Below are positions 34,301 to 46,485 of a DNA stretch of 64,000 nt, piece after piece. The notes beneath the pieces were generated by a model. That model searched no databases, was not told the DNA's origin, and was given only the letters and a program-made list of their open reading frames with translations. Origin of the DNA: Euglena gracilis (taxonomy: Eukaryota; Euglenida; Euglenophyceae; Euglenales); contig CP154954.1 of assembly GCA_039621445.1 (NCBI GenBank), positions 41,285,572-41,349,571 on the forward strand, given 5' to 3'. The position numbers were made by a program, and so were the translations under genes. Within the stretch, counting starts at the first letter, position 1. Each line of letters opens with the position of its first letter.

Positions 34301-37300
34301 GGTTTTGGGGGTGGGGAACCCAGCTGGCCTGGTCCCGGGGGCTGGACGCACTCTTTGGCCCCCCCCCATTTTTTGGCATTGAGGCAATCTGGCCCCGAAA
34401 ATCCCCCCCCCCCAACCAACCAACCGACCAATTTATACCCAAAAATTGCCAAAAATTTTGCTATTTGGGGGTGTTGACCATCAAGCGTTCTGGTGATAAC
34501 GGGGTTTTGGGGGGTGGGGAACCCAGCTGGCCTGGTCCCGGGGGCTGGACGCACTCTTTGGCACCCCCCATTTTTTGGCATTGAGGCAATCTGGCCCCGA
34601 AAATCACCCCCCTCAACCAACCGACCAATTTATACCAAAAAAATTGCCAAAATTTTGCCATTTGGGGGTGTTGACCATCAGCCGTTCTGGTGATAACGGG
34701 GTTTTGGGGGGTGGGGAACCCAGCTGGCCTGGTCCCGGGGGCTGGACGCACTCTTTGGCACCGCCCATTTTTTGGCATTGAGGCAATCTGGCCCCGAAAA
34801 TCACCCCCCCCCCCAACCAACCAACCGACCAATTTATACCCAAAAATTGCCAAAAATTTTGCTATTTGGGGGTGTTGACCATCAAGCGTTCTGGTGATAA
34901 CGGGGTTTTGGGGGGTGGGGAACCCAGCTGGCCTGGTCCCGGGGGCTGGACGCACTCTTTGGCACCCCCCATTTTTTGGCATTGAGGCAATCTGGCCCCG
35001 AAAATCACCCCCCCCCCCCAACCAACCAACCAATTTATACCAAAAAAATTGCCAAAAATTTTGCTATTTGGGGGTGTTGACCATCAAGCGTTCTGGTGAT
35101 AACGGGGTTTTGGGGGGTGGGGAACCCAGCTGGCCTGGTCCCGGGGGCTGGACGCACTCTTTGGCACCCCCCATTTTTTGGCATTGAGGCAATCTGGCCC
35201 CGAAAATCCCCCCCCCACACCGACCAATTTATACCAAAAAAGCAGCCAAAATTTTGCTATTTGGGGGTGTTGACCATCAAGCGTTCTGGTGATAACGGGG
35301 TTTTGGGGGGTGGGGAACCCAGCTGGCCTGGTCCCGGGGGCTGGACGCACTCTTTGGCACCCCCCCATTTTTTGGCATTGAGGCAATTTGCCCCCAAAAA
35401 GCACCCCCCCCCCCAACCAACCGACCAATTTATACCAAAAAAGCAGCCAAAAATTTTGCTATTTGGGGGTGTTGACCATCAAGCGTTCTGGTGATAACGG
35501 GGTTTTGGGGGGTGGGGAACCCAGCTGGCCTGGTCCCGGGGGCTGGACGCACTCTTTGGCCCCCCCCCATTTTTTGGCATTGAGGCAATCTGGCCCCGAA
35601 AATCCCCCCCCCACACCGACCAATTTATACCAAAAATGCAGCCAAAATTTTGCTATTTGGGGGTGTTGACCATCAAGCGTTCTGGTGATAACGGGGTTTT
35701 GGGGGGTGGGGAACCCAGCTGGCCTGGTCCCGGGGGCTGGACGCACTCTTTGGCACCCCCCCATTTTTTGGCATTGAGGCAATCTGGCCCCGAAAATCAC
35801 CCCCGCCCCAAACCAACCGACCAATTTATACCAAAAAAATTGCCAAAAATTTTGCTATTTGGGGGTGTTGACCATCAAGCGTTCTGGTGATAACGGGGTT
35901 TTGGGGGGTGGGGAACCCAGCTGGCCTGGTCCCGGGGGCTGGACGCACTCTTTGGCACCGCCCATTTTTTGGCATTGAGGCAATCTGGCCCCGAAAATCA
36001 CCCCCCCCCCCAACCAACCAACCGACCAATTTATACCCAAAAATTGCCAAAAATTTTGCTATTTGGGGGTGTTGACCATCAAGCGTTCTGGTGATAACGG
36101 GGTTTTGGGGGGTGGGGAACCCAGCTGGCCTGGTCCCGGGGGCTGGACGCACTCTTTGGCACCGCCCATTTTTTGGCATTGAGGCAATCCGGTCCCGAAA
36201 ATCACCCCCGCCCCCAACCAACCGACCAATTTATACCAAAAAATTGCCAAAAATTTTGCTATTTGGGGGTGTTGACCATCAAGCGTTCTGGTGATAACGG
36301 GGCTTTGGGGGGTGGGGAACCCAGCTGGCCTGGTCCCGGGGGCTGGACGCACTCTTTGGCACCGCCCATTTTTTGGCATTGAGGCATTCCGGCCCCGAAA
36401 ATCACCCCCCCAACCAACCAACCAACCAATTTATACCAAAAAAATTGCCCAAAATTTTGCTATTTGGGGGTGTTGACCATCAAGCGTTCTGGTGATAACG
36501 GGGTTTTGGGGGGGTGGGGAACCCAGCTGGCCTGGTCCCGGGGGCTGGGCGCACTCTTTGGCACCCCCCATTTTTTGGCATTGAGGCAATCTGGCCCCGA
36601 AAATCACCCCCGCCCCCAACCAACCGACCAATTTATACCAAAAAAATTGCCAAAAATTTTGCTATTTGGGGGTGTTGACCATCAACCGTTCTGGTGATAA
36701 CGGGGTTTTGGGGGGTGGGGAACCCAGCTGGCCTGGTCCCGGGGGCTGGGCGCACTCTTTGGCACCCCCCATTTTTTGGCATTGAGGCAATCTGGCCCCG
36801 AAAATCACCCCCCCCCAACCAACCAACCAACCAATTTATACCAAAAAATTGCCAAAAATTTTGCTATTTGGGGGTGTTGACCATCAAGCGTTCTGGTGAT
36901 AACGGGGTTTTGGGGGGTGGGGAACCCAGCTGGCCTGGTCCCGGGGGCTGGACGCACTCTTTGGCCCCGCCCATTTTTTTGGCATTGAGGCATTCCGGTC
37001 GCGAAAATCACCCCCCCAACCAACCAACCAACCAATTTATACCAAAAAAATTGCCAAAAATTTTGCTATTTGGGGGTGTTGACCATCAAGCGTTCTGGTG
37101 ATAACGGGGTTTTGGGGGGTGGGGAACCCAGCTGGCCTGGTCCCGGGGGCTGGACGCACTCTTTGGCACCCCCCATTTTTTGGCATTGAGGCAATCTGGC
37201 CCCGAAAATCACCCCCGCCCCCAACCAACCGACCAATTTATACCCAAAAATTGCCAAAAATTTTGCTATTTGGGGGTGTTGACCATCAAGCGTTCTGGTG

Positions 37301-40300
37301 ATAACGGGGCTTTGGGGGGTGGGGAACCCAGCTGGCCTGGTCCCGGGGGCTGGACGCACTCTTTGGCACCCCCCATTTTTTGGCATTGAGGCAATCTGGC
37401 CCCGAAAATCACCCCCCCCCCAACCAACCGACCAATTTATACCAAAAAATTGCCAAAAATTTTGCTATTTGGGGGTGTTGACCATCAAGCGTTCTGGTGA
37501 TAACGGGGTTTTGGGGGGTGGGGAACCCAGCTGGCCTGGTCCCGGGGGCTGGACGCACTCTTTGGCACCGCCCATTTTTTGGCATTGAGGCAATCTGGCC
37601 CCGAAAATCACCCCCCCCCAACCAACCAACCAACCAATTTATACCAAAAAAATTGCGCAAAATTTTGCTATTTGGGGGTGTTGACCATCAAGCGTTCTGG
37701 TGATAACGGGGTTTTGGGGGGTGGGGAACCCAGCTGGCCTGGTCCCGGGGGCTGGACGCACTCTTTGGCACCCCCCATTTTTTGGCATTGAGGCAATCTG
37801 GCCCCGAAAATCACCCCCCCAACCAACCAACCAACCAATTTATACCAAAAAATTGCCAAAAATTTTGCTATTTGGGGGTGTTGACCATCAAGCGTTCTGG
37901 TGATAACGGGGTTTTGGGGGGTGGGGAACCCAGCTGGCCTGGTCCCGGGGGCTGGACGCACTCTTTGGCACCCCCCATTTTTTGGCATTGAGGCAATCTG
38001 GCCCCGAAAATCACCCCCCCCAACCAACCAACCAACCAATTTATACCAAAAAAATTGCCAAAAATTTTGCTATTTGGGGGTGTTGACCATCAAGCGTTCT
38101 GGTGATAACGGGGTTTTGGGGGGTGGGGAACCCAGCTGGCCTGGTCCCGGGGGCTGGACGCACTCTTTGGCACCCCCCATTTTTTGGCATTGAGGCAATC
38201 TGGCCCCGAAAATCACCCCCGCCCCCAACCAACCGACCAATTTATACCAAAAAAATTGCCAAAAATTTTGCTATTTGGGGGTGTTGACCATCAAGCGTTC
38301 TGGTGATAACGGGGTTTTGGGGGGTGGGGAACCCAGCTGGCCTGGTCCCGGGGGCTGGACGCACTCTTTGGCTCCCCCATTTTTTGGCATTGAGGCAATC
38401 TGGCCCCGAAAATCACCCCCGCCCCCAACCAACCGACCAATTTATACCAAAAAATTGCCAAAAATTTTGCTATTTGGGGGTGTTGACCATCAAGCGTTCT
38501 GGTGATAACGGGGTTTTGGGGGGTGGGGAACCCAGCTGGCCTGGTCCCGGGGGCTGGACGCACTCTTTGGCACCCCCCATTTTTTGGCATTGAGGCAATC
38601 TGGCCCCGAAAATCACCCCCGCCCCCAACCAACCGACCAATTTATACCAAAAAATTGCCAAAAATTTTGCTATTTGGGGGTGTTGACCATCAAGCGTTCT
38701 GGTGATAACGGGGTTTTGGGGGGTGGGGAACCCAGCTGGCCTGGTCCCGGGGGCTGGACGCACTCTTTGGCACCCCCCATTTTTTGGCATTGAGGCAATC
38801 TGGCCCCGAAAATCACCCCCCCCCCCAACCAACCGACCAATTTATACCAAAAAAATTGCCAAAAATTTTGCTATTTGGGGGTGTTGACCATCAAGCGTTC
38901 TGGTGATAACGGGGTTTTGGGGGGTGGGGAACCCAGCTGGCCTGGTCCCGGGGGCTGGACGCACTCTTTGGCACCCCCCATTTTTTGGCATTGAGGCAAT
39001 CTGGCCCCGAAAATCACCCCCCGCCCCCAACCAACCGACCAATTTATACCAAAAAATTGCCAAAAATTTTGCTATTTGGGGGTGTTGACCATCAGCCGTT
39101 CTGGTGATAACGGGGTTTTGGGGGGTGGGGAACCCAGCTGGCCTGGTCCCGGGGGCTGGACGCACTCTTTGGCACCCCCCATTTTTTGGCATTGAGGCAA
39201 TCTGGCCCCGAAAATCACCCCCCCCCCCAACCAACCAACCAATTTATACCAAAAAAATTGCCAAAAATTTTGCTATTTGGGGGTGTTGACCATCAAGCGT
39301 TCTGGTGATAACGGGGTTTTGGGGGGTGGGGAACCCAGCTGGCCTGGTCCCGGGGGCTGGACGCACTCTTTGGCACCCCCCATTTTTTGGCATTGAGGCA
39401 ATCTGGCCCCGAAAATCACCCCCCCCCCCAACCAACCAACCGACCAATTTATACCAAAAAAATTGCCAAAAATTTTGCTATTTGGGGGTGTTGACCATCA
39501 AGCGTTCTGGTGATAACGGGGTTTTGGGGGGTGGGGAACCCAGCTGGCCTGGTCCCGGGGGCTGGACGCACTCTTTGGCACCCCCCATTTTTTGGCATTG
39601 AGGCAATCTGGCCCCGAAAATCACCCCCCCCCCAACCAACCAACCAACCAATTTATACCAAAAAAATTGCCCAAAATTTTGCTATTTGGGGGTGTTGACC
39701 ATCAAGCGTTCTGGTGATAACGGGGTTTTGGGCCTGGTCCCGGGGGCTGGACGCACTCTTTGGCACCCCCCATTTTTTGGCATTGAGGCAATCTGGCCCC
39801 GAAAATCACCCCCCCCCCAACCAACCGACCAATTTATACCAAAAAATTGCCAAAAATTTTGCTATTTGGGGGTGTTGACCATCAAGCGTTCTGGTGATAA
39901 CGGGGTTTTGGGGGGTGGGGAACCCAGCTGGCCTGGTCCCGGGGGCTGGACGCACTCTTTGGCACCCCCCCATTTTTTGGCATTGAGGCAATCTGGCCCC
40001 GAAAATCACCCCCCCCCCCCAACCAACCAACCAACCAATTTATACCAAAAAATTGCCAAAAATTTTGCTATTTGGGGGTGTTGACCATCAAGCGTTCTGG
40101 TGATAACGGGGTTTTGGGGGGTGGGGAACCCAGCTGGCCTGGTCCCGGGGGCTGGACGCACTCTTTGGCACCCCTCATTTTTTGGCATTGAGGCAATCTG
40201 GCCCCGAAAATCACCCCCCCCCCAACCAACCAACCAACCAATTTATACCCAAAAATTGCCAAAATTTTGCCATTTGGGGGTGTTGACCATCAAGCGTTCT

Positions 40301-43300
40301 GGTGATAACGGGGTTTTGGGGGGTGGGGAACCCAGCTGGCCTGGTCCCGGGGGCTGGACGCACTCTTTGGCACCCCCGTTTTTTGGCATTGAGGCAATCT
40401 GGCCCCGAAAATCACCCCCCCACCAACCCAACCAACCAATTTATACCAAAAAATTGCCAAAAATTTTGCTATTTGGGGGTGTTGACCATCAAGCGTTCTG
40501 GTGATAACGGGGTTTTGGGGGGTGGGGAACCCAGCTGGCCTGGTCCCGGGGGCTGGACGCACTCTTTGGCACCCCCCCATTTTTTGGCATTGAGGCAATC
40601 TGGCCCCGAAAATCACCCCCCCCCCCCAACCAACCAACCAATTTATACCAAAAAAATTGCCAAAAATTTTGCTATTTGGGGGTGTTGACCATCAAGCGTT
40701 CTGGTGATAACGGGGTTTTGGGGGGTGGGGAACCCAGCTGGCCTGGTCCCGGGGGCTGGACGCACTCTTTGGCACCGCCCATTTTTTGGCATTGAGGCAA
40801 TCTGGCCCCGAAAATCACCCCCCCCCCAACCAACCAACCAATTTATACATAAAAATTGCCAATAACTTTGCTATTTGGGGTGTTAACCATCAAGCGTTCT
40901 GGTGATAACGGGGTTTTGGGGGGTGGGGAACCCAGCTGGCCTGGTCCCGGGGGCTGGACGCACTCTTTGGCACCCCCCATTTTTTGGCATTGAGGCAATC
41001 TGGCCCCGAAAATCACCCCCCCCCCCCAACCAACCAACCAACCAATTTATACCAAAAAATTGCCAAAAATTTTGCTATTTGGGGGTGTTGACCATCAAGC
41101 GTTCTGGTGATAACGGGGTTTTGGGGGTGGGGAACCCAGCTGGCCTGGTCCCGGGGGCTGGACGCACTCTTTGGCACCGCCCATTTTTTGGCATTGAGGC
41201 AATCTGGCCCCGAAAATCACCCCCCCCCCAACCAACCAACCAACCAATTTATACCCAAAAAAATTGCCAGAAATTTTGCTATTTGGGGGTGTTGACCATC
41301 AAGCGTTCTGGTGATAACGGGGTTTTGGGGGGTGGGGAACCCAGCTGGCCTGGTCCCGGGGGCTGGACGCACTCTTTGGCACCCCCCATTTTTTGGCATT
41401 GAGGCAATCTGGCCCCGAAAATCACCCCCCCCCCCAACCAACCAACCGACCAATTTATACCAAAAAAATTGCCAAAAATTTTGCTATTTGGGGGTGTTGA
41501 CCATCAAGCGTTCTGGTGATAACGGGGTTTTGGGGGGTGGGGAACCCAGCTGGCCTGGTCCCGGGGGCTGGACGCACTCTTTGGCACCCCCCATTTTTTG
41601 GCATTGAGGCAATCTGGCCCCGAAAATCACCCCCCCCCCAACCAACCAACCGACCAATTTATACCAAAAAAATTGCCAAAATTTTGCTATTTGGGGGTGT
41701 TGACCATCAAGCGTTCTGGTGATAACGGGGTTTTGGGGGGTGGGGAACCCAGCTGGCCTGGTCCCGGGGGCTGGACGCACTCTTTGGCACCCCCCATTTT
41801 TTGGCATTGAGGCAATCTGGCCCCGAAAATCACCCCCCCCCCCAACCAACCAACCAACCAATTTATACCAAAAAAATTGCCAAAAATTTTGCTATTTGGG
41901 GGTGTTGACCATCAAGCGTTCTGGTGATAACGGGGTTTTGGGGGGTGGGGAACCCAGCTGGCCTGGTCCCGGGGGCTGGACGCACTCTTTGGCACCGCCC
42001 ATTTTTGGCATTGAGGCAATCTGGCCCCGAAAATCACCCCCCCCCCAACCAACCAACCAACCAATTTATACCCAAAAATTGCCAAAAATTTTGCCATTTG
42101 GGGGTGTTGACCATCAGCCGTTCTGGTGATAATGGGGTTTTGGGGGGTGGGGAACCCAGCTGGCCTGGTCCCGGGGGCTGGACGCACTCTTTGGCACCGC
42201 CCATTTTTTTGGCATTGAGGCAATCTGGCCCCGAAAATCACCCCCCCCAACCAACCAACCAACCAATTTATACCAAAAAAATTGCCCAAAATTTTGCTAT
42301 TTGGGGGTGTTGACCATCAAGCGTTCTGGTGATAACGGGGTTTTGGGGGGTGGGGAACCCAGCTGGCCTGGTCCCGGGGGCTGGACGCACTCTTTGGCAC
42401 CCCCCATTTTTTTGGCATTGAGGCAATCTGGCCCCGAAAATCACCCCCCCCCCCAACCAACCAACCAACCAATTTATACCAAAAAATTGCCAAAAATTTT
42501 GCTATTTGGGGGTGTTGACCATCAAGCGTTCTGGTGATAACGGGGTTTTGGGGGGTGGGGAACCCAGCTGGCCTGGTCCCGGGGGCTGGACGCACTCTTT
42601 GGCACCGCCCATTTTTGGCATTGAGGCAATCTGGCCCCGAAAATCACCCCCCCCCCCCCAACCAACCAACCAACCAATTTATACCAAAAAAATTGCCCAA
42701 AATTTTGCTATTTGGGGGTGTTGACCATCAAGCGTTCTGGTGATAACGGGGTTTTGGGGGGTGGGGAACCCAGCTGGCCTGGTCCCGGGGGCTGGACGCA
42801 CTCTTTGGCACCCCCCCATTTTTGGCATTGAGGCAATCTGGCCCCGAAAATCACCCCCGCCCCCAACCGACCAATTTATACCAAAAAAAAGCCAAAATTT
42901 TGCTATTTGGGGGATGCTGACCATCAGCAATTCTGGTGATAACGGGGGTTTGGGGGGTGGGGAACCCAGCTGGCCTGGTCCCGGGGGCTGGACGCACTCT
43001 TTGGCACCGCCCATTTTTTGGCATTGAGGCAATCTGGCCCCGAAAATCACCCCCCCCCCCAACCAACCGACCAATTTATACCCAAAAATTGACAAAAAAT
43101 TGCCATTTGGGGGTGTTGACCATCAAGCGTTCTGGTGATAACGGGGTTTGGGTAGGGATGTAACCCAGCTGGCCTGGTCCCGGGGGCTGGGCGCACTCTT
43201 TGGCTCCCCTCATTTTTTGGCATTGAGGCCATCTGGCCCCAAAAACCACCCCCTCCCTCGAATCAACCAACCGACCAATTAACACCAAAAACTGCCAAAA

Positions 43301-44119
43301 TTTTGCTTTTTGGGGGTGTTGACCATCAGCCGTTCTGGTGATAACGGGGTTTTGGGGGGGTGGGGAACCCAGCTGGCCTGGTCCCGGGGGCTGGGCGCAC
43401 TCTTTGGCTCCCCTCATTTTTTGGCATTGAGGCCATCTGGCCCCAAAAATCACCCCCCCCCCCCGAATCAACCAACCGACCAATTAACACCAAAAACTGC
43501 CAGAATTTTGCTATTTGGGGGTGTTGACCATCAGCCGTTCTGGTGATAACGGGGGTTTGGGGGGTGGGGAACCCAGCTGGCCTGGTCCCGGGGGCTGGGC
43601 GCACTCTTTGGCTCCCCCCATTTTTTGGCATTGAGGTAATCTGGCCCCGAAAATCACCCCCCCCCCCCAACCAACCGACCAATTTATACCAAAAAAAAAC
43701 TACCAAAATTTTGCTATTTGGGGGCATTGACAGGGGGGATCCCCCCACCCACCCGCCCCCTGGGGCCCCCCCCGGGGGGGGTCCCAGGGGACCCACAAAA
43801 AAATGGCCAAAAATCGCGAAAAATGCTAAAAAAAGCAACTTTCCCGCACCAAAAAGTATATCCCACCCCCCTCCGGGAGGACCCCCCCAGGGTGGGATAT
43901 ATTTTTTTGGTTTGGTTTTAGGGTATATGTGTATGTGCATGTTTATGTGTGTATATGTATGGGTATATATGGGTTTTGGGAGGTGGCTGCCCAGCTGGCC
44001 TGGTCGCACTTTTTGGCAACCCCCATTTTTTGGCATTGAGGCAATCCGGCCTCCACCCCGAGCAATTAATACCTCAAAATTTCCAAAATTTTGGTGATAC
44101 ATGGGGTCAAAAAAACACG

Positions 44120-44284
44120 TCAGAAACAGAATTGGCTGGTTGTTTTCAAACCTTGCTGACTCAAAAAGCACTCAATATTGTCATCCTCAACTTCGTGAGA
44201 GACATCACCTTCATAACAATTGTCGTCCAAATCTTCGTTGTCGTCTTCCAAGTATTCAATGGCTTCAATATCAGGTTCCATCAT
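44120..44284 (-). CDS. Short acidic reading frame, copy 1 (54 codons)
   Basis: The frame starts MMEPDIEAIEYLEDDNEDLD and continues through CYEGDVSHEVEDDNIECFLS. About one third of the first 40 residues are D or E. The start follows an in-frame stop and is preserved in the copy at 46486-46608. After CAG-CAA the sequence is AAGGTTTGA, which could be a 5' splice site, so this may be a first exon; otherwise the frame ends at TGA (44120). The family is not recognised. Acidic N termini are common in several transposases and nuclear proteins, but that is only a suggestion. Confidence 0.35.
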   Translation of the reverse strand: MMEPDIEAIEYLEDDNEDLDDNCYEGDVSHEVEDDNIECFLSQQGLKTTSQFCF

Positions 44285-44308
44285 CCAAAGAATGGTGATT
44301 GCTCAATC

Positions 44309-44377
44309 TCAAGAAATCATCATTTCTTGCAATGAATCTGCAGAAGGTGCGGAAGGTGCGTCACATGCATAGGGCAT
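44309..44377 (-). CDS. 22-codon upstream frame before the acidic frame
   Basis: The frame reads MPYACDAPSAPSADSLQEMM plus two residues and a stop, 24 bp upstream of the acidic frame start. The same short frame exists beside the copies near 45827 and 46608, with only conservative-looking changes in the last (A to P, S to Y). It could be an upstream open reading frame or part of a spliced exon. Repeat copies retain similarity anyway, so conservation alone is weak evidence. Confidence 0.25.
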   Translation of the reverse strand: MPYACDAPSAPSADSLQEMMIS

Positions 44378-44563
44378 GGTTTGGGTCACAGGGAACACCC
44401 GCAGACCCACCCCAGTGGTCCCCAAATTGCAAATTACAATGCAACACATGGCTAAAACAGTCAAATCAGGACCTCTATGACCTATTTCGACCATTTTGGG
44501 ACATTTTTAACAATGCTTTTTGTGATGACAGAACCGGCGTCAGCGACGCCAGGTTACGGACAT

Positions 44564-44936
44564 TGAGGCAATCTGGCCCCAAAAATCACCCCCCCCCCCA
44601 ACCAACCGACCAATTTATACCCAAAAAATTGCCAAAATTTTGCTATTTGGGGGTGTTGACCATCAGCCGTTCTGGTGATAACGGGGTTTTGGGGGGTGGG
44701 GAACCCAGCTGGCAAATTTTGCTATTTGGGGGTGTTGACCATCAGCCGTTCTGGTGATAACGGGGTTTTGGGGGTGGGGAACCCAGCTGGCCTGGTCCCG
44801 GGGGCTGGGCGCACTCTTTGGCTCCCCCCATTTTTTGGCATTGGGGCCATCTGGCCCCAAAAATCCCCCCCCCCCCGAATCAACCAACCAATTTATACCA
44901 AAAAAACTACCAAAATTTTGCTATTTGGGGGCATTG
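44564..44936 (+). repeat. Short satellite remnant after mosaic block 1
   Basis: Two to three monomers in the array orientation, with a partial duplication at 44713-44770 (AAATTTTGCTATTTGGGGGT repeated after AACCCAGCTGG). They are more diverged than the main array and end at GGGGGCATTGAC, where mosaic block 2 begins. Confidence 0.85.
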
Positions 44937-45206
44937 ACAGGGGATTTTTTTTAAGGGGGGAGGGGGGATCCCCCCACCCACCCACGCCCTGGGGGGCCCC
45001 CCCGGGGGGGTCCCAGGGGACCCAAAAAAAATGGCCAAAAATCGCGAAAAATGCTAAAAATAGCAATTTTTCCGCACCAAAAAGTATATCCCACCCCCCT
45101 CCGGGAGGACCCCTCCAGGAGGACCCCCCCCAGGGTGGGATATATTTTTTTTGGATTGGGTTTAGGGTATATGCGTATGTGTATGTTTATGTGTGTATAT
45201 GTATGG

Positions 45207-45492
45207 GTATATATCAGGGGTTTTTTTTAAGACCGGGGGGGTCCCCCCCCCACCCACCCACCCCCTGGGGCCCCCCCCGGGGGGGAGGAGGGTCCGGGGG
45301 ACCCACAAAAAATGGCCGAAAAATCGCGAAAAGTGCTAAAAATAGAATTTTTCGGCGCCTGCGGCGCCGAAAAGTATATCCCACCCCCCTCCGGGGGGAT
45401 CCCCCGGGGGGGGGGGGAGGGGGTCCGGCGGAGCCCCCCCCCCCCACCCCCCCCCCCGCGGGGGCAAACTTAAAAAAATCCCTGGTATATAT
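45207..45492. mobile_element. hAT-like MITE (CAGGGGTTTT family), 270 bp
   Basis: The element spans 45215-45484. The left end is CAGGGGTTTTTTTTAAGACC. The right end is CTTAAAAAAATCCCTG, its inverse with one change. GTATATAT flanks both sides (45207-45214, 45485-45492). The unoccupied site is in block 1 near 43961-43975, GGGTATATATGGGTTTTGGG. The centre carries the perfect hairpin CGGCGCCTGCGGCGCCG followed by AAAAGTATATCCCACCCCCC. It is non-autonomous. Confidence 0.9.
45352..45371. other. GC-rich central hairpin, type example
   Basis: The sequence TCGGCGCCTGCGGCGCCGA folds into a long GC stem with a three-base loop. Related hairpins lie at 9564-9580, 13269-13285, 22167-22185, 23629-23645, 46247-46268, 55623-55639, 56115-56131, 56914-56930, 57026-57044, 59090-59130, 59203-59225 and 63432-63450. 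They occur within TIR elements of several families. Some members keep pairing through G-U pairs (46247 and 56115). Confidence 0.75.
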
Positions 45493-45699
45493 GGGTTTTG
45501 GGAGGTGGCTGCCCAGCTGGCCTGGTGCTGGTCGCACGTTTTGGCACCCCCCATTTTTTGGTTTTGAGGCAATCCGGCCCCCACCCCGAGCAATTAACAC
45601 CTCAAAATTTCCAAAATTTTGCTGCTTTGGTGATACATGGGGTCAAAAAACACGTCAGAAACAGAATTGGCTGGCTGCTTTCAAATTTCGACAAACCTT

Positions 45700-45827
45700 G
45701 CTGACTCAAAAAGCACTCAATATTGTCATCCTCAACTTCGTGAGAGACATCACCTTCATAAATTGTCGTCCAAATCTTCGTTGTCGTCTTCCAAGTATTC
45801 AATGGTTTCAACATCAGGTTCCATCAT
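45700..45827 (-). pseudogene. Acidic reading frame, copy 2, frameshifted
   Basis: It starts MMEPDVETIEYLEDDNEDLD like copy 1. A 2-bp deletion near 45760 then brings a stop directly after the LDDN stretch. The downstream part EGDVSHEVEDDNIECFLSQQ continues intact in another frame and reads on past the end of copy 1, because copy 1 lacks 10 bp here. The copy therefore shows decay while retaining most residues. Confidence 0.4.
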
Positions 45828-46097
45828 CCAAAGAATGGTGATTGCTCAATCTCAAGAAATCATCATTTCTTGCAATGAATCTGCAGAAGGTGCGGAAGGT
45901 GCGTCACATGCATAGGGCATGGTTTGGGTCACAGGGAGCACCCGCAGACCCAACCCGAGTGGTCCCCAAATTGCAAATTACAATGCAACACATGGCTAAA
46001 ACAGTCAAATCAGGACCTCTATGACCTATTTCGGCCATTTTGGGACATTTTTAACAATGCTTTTTGTGATGACAGAACCGGCGTCAGCGACGCCAGG

Positions 46098-46414
46098 TTA
46101 CGGATCAGGCTGTTTTTTACCAACCCGGGGGGGGGGGGGGGGGGCCTGTGAGTGCCTGCCCAGGCAGGCACTACCCCCCCCCCCCGGGGGGGTCGGATTT
46201 CGGCCTGACCCGGGCACATTCGTTTGAAAATAGGCCATTTTTGGCTCCCCGGCGCCTTCGGCGTCGGGGTTGTGCTAGGGCACTTTTGGCGGTGTGCCCT
46301 ACCCCCCCCCCGGGGGGGGGTCGGATTTGGAGTGCCTTGGGGTGCCTACCCAGGCAGGCACCCCCCCCCCCGGGGTGGGGTCGGCACCCGACTAAAATAC
46401 AGCCTGTTACGGAC
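46098..46414. mobile_element. hAT-like MITE (CAGGCTG family), 301 bp
   Basis: The element spans 46106-46406. The left end CAGGCTGTTTTTTACC faces the right end GACTAAAATACAGCCTG, imperfectly inverted. TTACGGAT (46098-46105) and TTACGGAC (46407-46414) agree at seven of eight bases. The unoccupied version TTACGGAC occurs at the right edge of block 1 (44556-44563). The interior includes the hairpin CCCCGGCGCCTTCGGCGTCG and paired GCCTGCCCAGGCAGGCA palindromes. A related right end lies at 5300-5319. Confidence 0.8.
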
Positions 46415-46485
46415 AGAACCGGCGTCCGAAAACCAGTGGGGGGGGACGCCGGTTCTGTCGTGAACCCGGCGGACCAAACGCCGGT
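46415..46485. other. Inverted GACAGAACCGGCGTC pair
   Basis: GACAGAACCGGCGTC (46412-46426) and GACGCCGGTTCTGTC (46445-46459) face each other around a G run. This can form a 15-bp stem. GACAGAACCGGCGTC also marks the right edges of mosaic blocks 1 and 2, so it is probably a block-edge remnant. Confidence 0.55.

Larger units (their letters stand above)
24629..43733 (+). repeat. ~200-bp satellite array, about 95 copies
   Basis: Monomers follow the order TTTGCTATTTGGGGGTGTTG, ACCATCAAGCGTTCTGGTGA, TAACGGGGTTTTGGGGGG, TGGGGAACCCAGCTGGCCTG, GTCCCGGGGGCTGGACGCAC, TCTTTGGCACCCCCCATTTT, GGCATTGAGGCAATCTGG, CCCCGAAAATC, a variable C tract, CAACCAACCGACCAATTTAT and ACCAAAAAAATTGCC. Spacing is 200 bp with small changes in the C tract and CAAC run. 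All copies share one orientation and most differ at only a few sites. Reading frames recur in each monomer on both strands but only restate the repeat. Confidence 0.97.
43734..44563. repeat. Mosaic block 1 interrupting the satellite
   Basis: The block contains C/G-run pairs with an inverted AAGTATATCCCACCC / GGGTGGGATATATT hairpin (43853-43906), a GTATGTGTATATG-rich stretch, a diverged satellite fragment (43975-44095), and about 460 bp carrying the minus-strand frames described separately. The same series recurs at 44937-46105. Satellite resumes at ACATTGAGGCAATC (44564). Confidence 0.7.
44937..46105. repeat. Mosaic block 2, duplicate of block 1
   Basis: The order is as in block 1: C/G-run pairs and hairpin (44940-45150), GTATGTGTATATG stretch, diverged satellite (45493-45600), then the acidic-frame region (45604-46105). 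It differs by one additional 270-bp TIR element (45215-45484) and another at its right edge (46106-46406). Confidence 0.7.

Noticed and set aside
24629-43733. Recurrent frames of 60-260 codons on both strands of the satellite
   Set aside because: The same frame recurs in each ~200-bp monomer, breaks with each length change, and has no start or stop context of its own.
24629-43733. CRISPR array
   Set aside because: Repeats are ~200 bp with no short conserved repeat separated by unique spacers, and the DNA is eukaryotic.
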